A model generated the notes under the pieces. That model made no database searches. It saw nothing but the letters and a program-made list of their open reading frames with translations, and had not been told where the DNA came from. Source: JBBDNV01 sp040877415 (lineage in GTDB: Bacteria > Planctomycetota > Planctomycetia > Pirellulales > PALSA-1355). From it: a stretch of 18,488 nucleotides of DNA. Location: NCBI GenBank assembly GCA_040877415.1, contig JBBDNV010000117.1, positions 1 to 18,488 of the forward strand. The letters are read 5' to 3'. Shown piece by piece: positions 14,871 to 18,488 of this stretch. The translations under genes were made by a program, and so were the position numbers. Every line of letters begins with the position of its first letter. Positions within the stretch are counted from its first letter, which is position 1.

Positions 14871-14891
14871 AAAACCCTCGCCGAAACGAGG
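14871..14891 (-). terminator. Possible weak intrinsic terminator after rpoC and the hicB remnant
   Basis: On the minus strand CCTCG (14887-14891) pairs with CGAGG (14876-14880) around a six-base loop, followed by GTTTTATT. The stem is only five base pairs, so strength is doubtful, but the position, about 170 bp after the rpoC stop and before a new promoter-like site, makes sense. Confidence 0.35.
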
Positions 14892-14911
14892 CGGGCCCTG
14901 ATTAGGCGTTC

Positions 14912-15004
14912 TCACGTTCCGAGACCGGGGATGCGCACGGTGAAGCCGCCCTGTTCCTCGTCGGGGATGAGTTCAACGGTCAGTGGAATGGTTGAATTCC
15001 CCAT
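14912..15004 (-). pseudogene. Truncated hicB copy
   Basis: A 30-codon remnant starting MGNSTIPLTVELIPDEEQGG and then FTVRIPGLGT, stop. It equals the first 26 residues of the intact hicB with two amino-acid changes (S5T, A23V), then diverges and stops within four codons. The C-terminal helix needed for HicB folding is missing and no hicA follows, so it is almost certainly non-functional. It lies 56 bp after the rpoC stop. The surrounding 14820-15060 region has no other gene. Confidence 0.75.
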
Positions 15005-15060
15005 ACCTATAGGATACCACCTGGTTTCTTGATCTTGTGATGAGTGTCGCGGCGCCACCG

Positions 15061-18000
15061 CTATTCGCCCGCTGTGGGCTCGCTTTCGCCCAGCAGGGCT
15101 TCGAGAGCGCCGTCGCCGGAGGGTGGCTTGGCCGCGGCTCCGCCGTTGCTCTCCTCCGATTCCTTCTCGACGCCGTCCAACAGCGGGAAGCTGCGCGACA
15201 GCACGCGGTCTTTCTCCTTCTGCAGCGCCTCGAGCGCCTGCGGACGGATGCGCACTTCAGAGTCCTGGAACAGCTTGAACCCGGTGCCGGCCGGCACGAG
15301 GTGTCCCAGAATCACGTTTTCCTTCAGTCCCACCAGGTTGTCGACCTTGCCCGCCAAAGCCGCTTCCGTGAGCACCTTGGTGGTTTCCTGGAAGCTGGCG
15401 GCCGAAATGAAGCTCGAGCTTTGCACCGAGGCCTTGGTGATGCCCAATAGCTGCGTGCTGGCGGTGGCCGGCTTGGGCCTTGTGCCTTTGGCCGCCTCGC
15501 CGCCCAGCGCCTCGATCTGCGCATTGACCTGTTCCAGCGCGTCCTTCGGGACGATCGTGCCTTCGGCGAAATCGCTATCGCCCTTGTGCGTGATCTTGAC
15601 GCACTTCGACAGGTTCTGGTTGGCCTTGCGGAACTCGAACTTGTCGAGCACGCTGCCGGGCAGCAGGGTCGTGTCGCCGGGGGTCTCGATTTTCACCTTG
15701 CGCAGCATTTGCGTGACGATGATTTCGATGTGCTTGTCGTCGATTTCCACGCGCTGGCTGCGATAGACGTTCTGGATTTCGCGCACCAGGTACTGCTGCA
15801 CCGCCTCTTCGCCGCTGATGCGCAAAATGTCGTGCGGCACGAGCGGCCCGTCGACCAGTGCTTCGCCGGCCCGCACGAAATCGCCGGCGTGCACGCGCAG
15901 GTGCTTACCGTGCGCCACCAGGTGTTCGCGCTCGATGCCGCTTTCGCTGCGGACGATGATGGTGCGCTTGCCGCGGCGCTTTTCACCCAACAGCTCGACC
16001 AGACCGTCGATTTCGGCGATGACGGCCGGCTCCTTCGGCTTTCGGGCCTCGAAGATTTCGGTGACCCGCGGCAGACCGCCGGTGATGTCCTGCGTACCCG
16101 ACACCTCGCGCGGCGTCTTGGCCAACAGCGTGCCGGCCGAGATCTGGGTGCCTTCGGTGACTTCGATATGCGCCTTTTCGGGCAGGTAGTAGAAGTCGAG
16201 AATTTTGCCGCTGGAATCCTCGAGCACGATTTGCGGGTGCAAGTCGCCCTTGTGCTCCATGATGAGCCGGCGCTGGTGACCGCTGGGATCTTTTTCCAGG
16301 CGCATCGTTTCGCCCTGGATCACGTCTTCGTAGCGCACCTTGCCGCCGACTTCGGCGAGAATGGGGATACTGTGCGGGTCCCACTGGCACAGGACCTGGC
16401 CCGGCTTGACTTCCTGGTTCTCGTCGACCACGAGATTCGAGCCGGCGGGCACTTCGTATTTTTCCAGCTCGCGTCCCTTGGGATCGAGAATCATGATTTC
16501 GCCGTTGCGGGTCAGCACCACCTGCTCGCCGGCGTCGTTGCGGACGACCTTCAAGCGGGTGTATTGGACGACGCCGCCCTTCTTGGCGCGGATTTCGCTT
16601 TCCTCGACGGCGCGGGCCGCCGTGCCGCCGATGTGGAACGTGCGCATCGTCAATTGCGTGCCGGGCTCGCCGATGCTCTGGGCCGCGATGATGCCCACGG
16701 CCATCCCCTCCTCGACCATGTTGCCGGTCGAGAGGTCCATGCCGAAGCAGCGGCGGCAGTTGCCCAACGGCGCGTCGCAGGTCATCGGGCTGCGCACCTG
16801 GATCTTTTCCAGGCCCAGTTCCTCGATCCGGCGGGCGATTTCGTTGGTGATCAGCTCGTTTTCGCGCACCAGCACTTCGTCGGTGATCGGATTGACGATG
16901 TTGGCGCGGCTCACGCGGCCGCGAATCGAGTCGGCCAGCCGCACTTCCACCTTCTCGCCGCGATAGATGACGCCCTTGGTAATGCCCTGCGTCGTGCCGC
17001 AATCCTCCATCGTGATCACGACGTTCTGAGCCACGTCGGCCAGCTTGCGGGTCAGGTAGCCCGAGTCGGCCGTCTTCAACGCCGTGTCGGCCAATCCCTT
17101 GCGGGCTCCGTGCGTCGAGCTGAAGTACTCGAGCACCGAGAGGCCCTCGCGGAAGTTGGCCTTAATCGGCGTTTCGATGATCTTGCCCGACGGCTTGGCC
17201 ATCAGCCCGCGCATGCCGGCCAACTGCCGAATCTGCTCGACGCCGCCGCGGGCGCCGGAGTGCGCCATCAAATAGATCGGATTCACGTAGCCGGGCTTGC
17301 GGTAATCGTTTTCCAGCTCACTCATCATTTCGTGGGTGATCCGTTCGCGGGCGTGCGTCCAGGCGTCCAGCACCTGGTTGTAGCGCTCGCCTTCGGTGAT
17401 GATGCCGCGCTGGTAGAGCTTGTGGATCTTGAGCACGCTTTTTTCGGCGTCGCTGATGATGCGCGCCTTCGAGGGGGGGGTAATCAGGTCGTCGGTGGCA
17501 AACGACAGCCCGCTGCGCGTGCTCTGGCGGAAGCCCATCGTGTTCATGTCGTCCAACAGGTCGATGGTCGCCCGCCGGCCGAGAATCTGGTAGCAGTCGG
17601 AAATCACCTTGGCCAGCTCGGCGGAGCGCATGGGAATGTTGTAGAACGGCATGCCGGCGGGCAGCGTCATGTTGAACAGCACGCGCCCCACCGTGGTGTC
17701 GACCAGGGTGCCCGGCGGCGTGGTTTCGGTTTCGCTCTTCAATTGGCGCGTGGGGGGAAGCTTCACCTTGATGCGGGCGTGCGTGTCGATGGCGTTGAGC
17801 GAATAGGCCAGTTGCACCTCGTCGAGCGAGGAGAAAATCATGTTCTCGCCCTTGCGCCCGGCCAGCGCCATCGTGACGTAATAGCAGCCCATCACCACGT
17901 CCTGCGAAGGGCTGATGATCGGCGAGCCGTTCGAGGGGCTGAAGATGTTGTTGGTCGACATCATCAGCGTGTGCGCCTCGACCTGTGCTTCGATCGAAAG

Positions 18001-18488
18001 CGGCAGGTGTACGGCCATCTGGTCGCCGTCGAAGTCGGCATTGAATCCCTTGCACACGAGCGGATGCAGCTTGATGGCGTTGCCCTCCACCAGCGTCGGC
18101 TCGAAGGCCTGAATGCCCATGCGGTGCAAGGTCGGCGCGCGGTTGAGCAGCACCGGGTGATTGCGGATCACCTCCTCGAGGATATCCCACACTTCCTCGT
18201 CCTTGCGCTCGAGCATTTTCTTGGCGCTTTTGATCGTGTCGGCATGGCCCAGGTCTTTCAGCCGCCGAATGATGAACGGCTGAAACAGCTCGAGCGCAAT
18301 CTTCTTCGGCAGTCCGCACTGGTGCAGCCGCAGGTTCGGGCCCACGACGATCACGCTTCGGGCCGAATAGTCGACGCGCTTGCCCAGCAGGTTTTCGCGA
18401 AAGCGGCCCTGCTTGCCCTTGATCATGTCGGTGAGCGACTTGAGCGGGCGGTTGCTCGAACCCAGCACGGGGCGCTTGCAGCGGTTGT
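15061..18488 (-). CDS. rpoC: DNA-directed RNA polymerase subunit beta' (N-terminus outside window)
   Basis: Beta' forms the catalytic half of the RNA polymerase clamp. About 1,141 codons are visible; the frame is open at base 18488, so roughly 300 N-terminal residues (first zinc ribbon and clamp) are missing. Visible from the start: NRPLKSLTDMIKGKQGRFRE, GKRVDYSARSVIVVGP, then the active-site NADFDGD at about 18022-18042, whose three aspartates hold the catalytic magnesium. The bridge helix and trigger loop region (about 17045-17290) includes AHSGARGGVEQIRQLAGMRG and FSSTHGARKGLADTALKTAD. The second zinc site uses the cysteines of EDCGTTQG and CDAPLGNCRRCFG (about 16740-17010). The end carries GGLPRVTEIFEARKPK and an acidic tail LLGESEPTAGE. 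There is no sign of a break. Confidence 0.98.
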   Translation of the reverse strand, partial: NRCKRPVLGSSNRPLKSLTDMIKGKQGRFRENLLGKRVDYSARSVIVVGPNLRLHQCGLPKKIALELFQPFIIRRLKDLGHADTIKSAKKMLERKDEEVWDILEEVIRNHPVLLNRAPTLHRMGIQAFEPTLVEGNAIKLHPLVCKGFNADFDGDQMAVHLPLSIEAQVEAHTLMMSTNNIFSPSNGSPIISPSQDVVMGCYYVTMALAGRKGENMIFSSLDEVQLAYSLNAIDTHARIKVKLPPTRQLKSETETTPPGTLVDTTVGRVLFNMTLPAGMPFYNIPMRSAELAKVISDCYQILGRRATIDLLDDMNTMGFRQSTRSGLSFATDDLITPPSKARIISDAEKSVLKIHKLYQRGIITEGERYNQVLDAWTHARERITHEMMSELENDYRKPGYVNPIYLMAHSGARGGVEQIRQLAGMRGLMAKPSGKIIETPIKANFREGLSVLEYFSSTHGARKGLADTALKTADSGYLTRKLADVAQNVVITMEDCGTTQGITKGVIYRGEKVEVRLADSIRGRVSRANIVNPITDEVLVRENELITNEIARRIEELGLEKIQVRSPMTCDAPLGNCRRCFGMDLSTGNMVEEGMAVGIIAAQSIGEPGTQLTMRTFHIGGTAARAVEESEIRAKKGGVVQYTRLKVVRNDAGEQVVLTRNGEIMILDPKGRELEKYEVPAGSNLVVDENQEVKPGQVLCQWDPHSIPILAEVGGKVRYEDVIQGETMRLEKDPSGHQRRLIMEHKGDLHPQIVLEDSSGKILDFYYLPEKAHIEVTEGTQISAGTLLAKTPREVSGTQDITGGLPRVTEIFEARKPKEPAVIAEIDGLVELLGEKRRGKRTIIVRSESGIEREHLVAHGKHLRVHAGDFVRAGEALVDGPLVPHDILRISGEEAVQQYLVREIQNVYRSQRVEIDDKHIEIIVTQMLRKVKIETPGDTTLLPGSVLDKFEFRKANQNLSKCVKITHKGDSDFAEGTIVPKDALEQVNAQIEALGGEAAKGTRPKPATASTQLLGITKASVQSSSFISAASFQETTKVLTEAALAGKVDNLVGLKENVILGHLVPAGTGFKLFQDSEVRIRPQALEALQKEKDRVLSRSFPLLDGVEKESEESNGGAAAKPPSGDGALEALLGESEPTAGE

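Noticed and set aside
17473..17480. Run of eight G in rpoC, a possible frameshift site.
   Set aside because: The beta' reading frame is intact on both sides (ITPPSK), so there is no evidence for a frameshift or sequencing error.

Overview
This window is a large ribosomal-protein and transcription supercluster read on the minus strand, from a high-GC bacterium. Several features suggest a member of the Planctomycetota, probably near the Pirellulales: the L16 N-terminus, the RpoC wording around 'GSSNRPLKSL', a zinc-ribbon S14, unusually wide gaps between ribosomal genes, and many small palindromic intergenic repeats. This assignment is inference from remembered family sequences, not from a search.

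Read in the direction of transcription (from 18488 down to 1), the layout is as follows. The 3' part of rpoC (18488-15061) comes first. It is followed by a 1.25-kb accessory patch (15060-13811) holding a truncated hicB copy, a 56-codon hypothetical gene and a complete hicB-hicA toxin-antitoxin pair. The str genes rpsL, rpsG and fusA follow, with a good sigma-70-like promoter upstream of rpsL. After fusA, where tuf is often found, there is instead a plus-strand Phd/VapC-type toxin-antitoxin pair (9723-10396). The S10 genes start from their own strong promoter-like site: rpsJ, rplC, rplD, rplW, rplB, rpsS, rplV, rpsC, rplP, rpmC, rpsQ. They run on into the spc genes rplN, rplX, rplE, rpsN, rpsH, rplF, rplR and rpsE, where the window ends inside rpsE.

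The main genes work together: RNA polymerase beta', small- and large-subunit ribosomal proteins and the translocase EF-G, arranged so that subunits are made in balance. The accessory content is confined to the two seams between classical operons (rpo/str and str/S10), each carrying one small toxin-antitoxin module. Three promoter-like sites can be read directly: str at about 13864-13891, S10 at about 9491-9519 and vapBC at about 9663-9691. A fourth, weaker one precedes the small hypothetical gene.

The points most worth a second look are the two toxin-antitoxin modules at the operon seams with tuf absent, the broken hicB duplicate, the 62-bp coding overlap between rpsC and rplP, an EF-G with an altered domain IV tip loop, and several families of intergenic palindromes and direct repeats inside the ribosomal cluster. 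I see no rRNA, tRNA, CRISPR array, transposase or phage gene. I do not see a clearly new multi-gene system; the novelty here is in arrangement and small elements.
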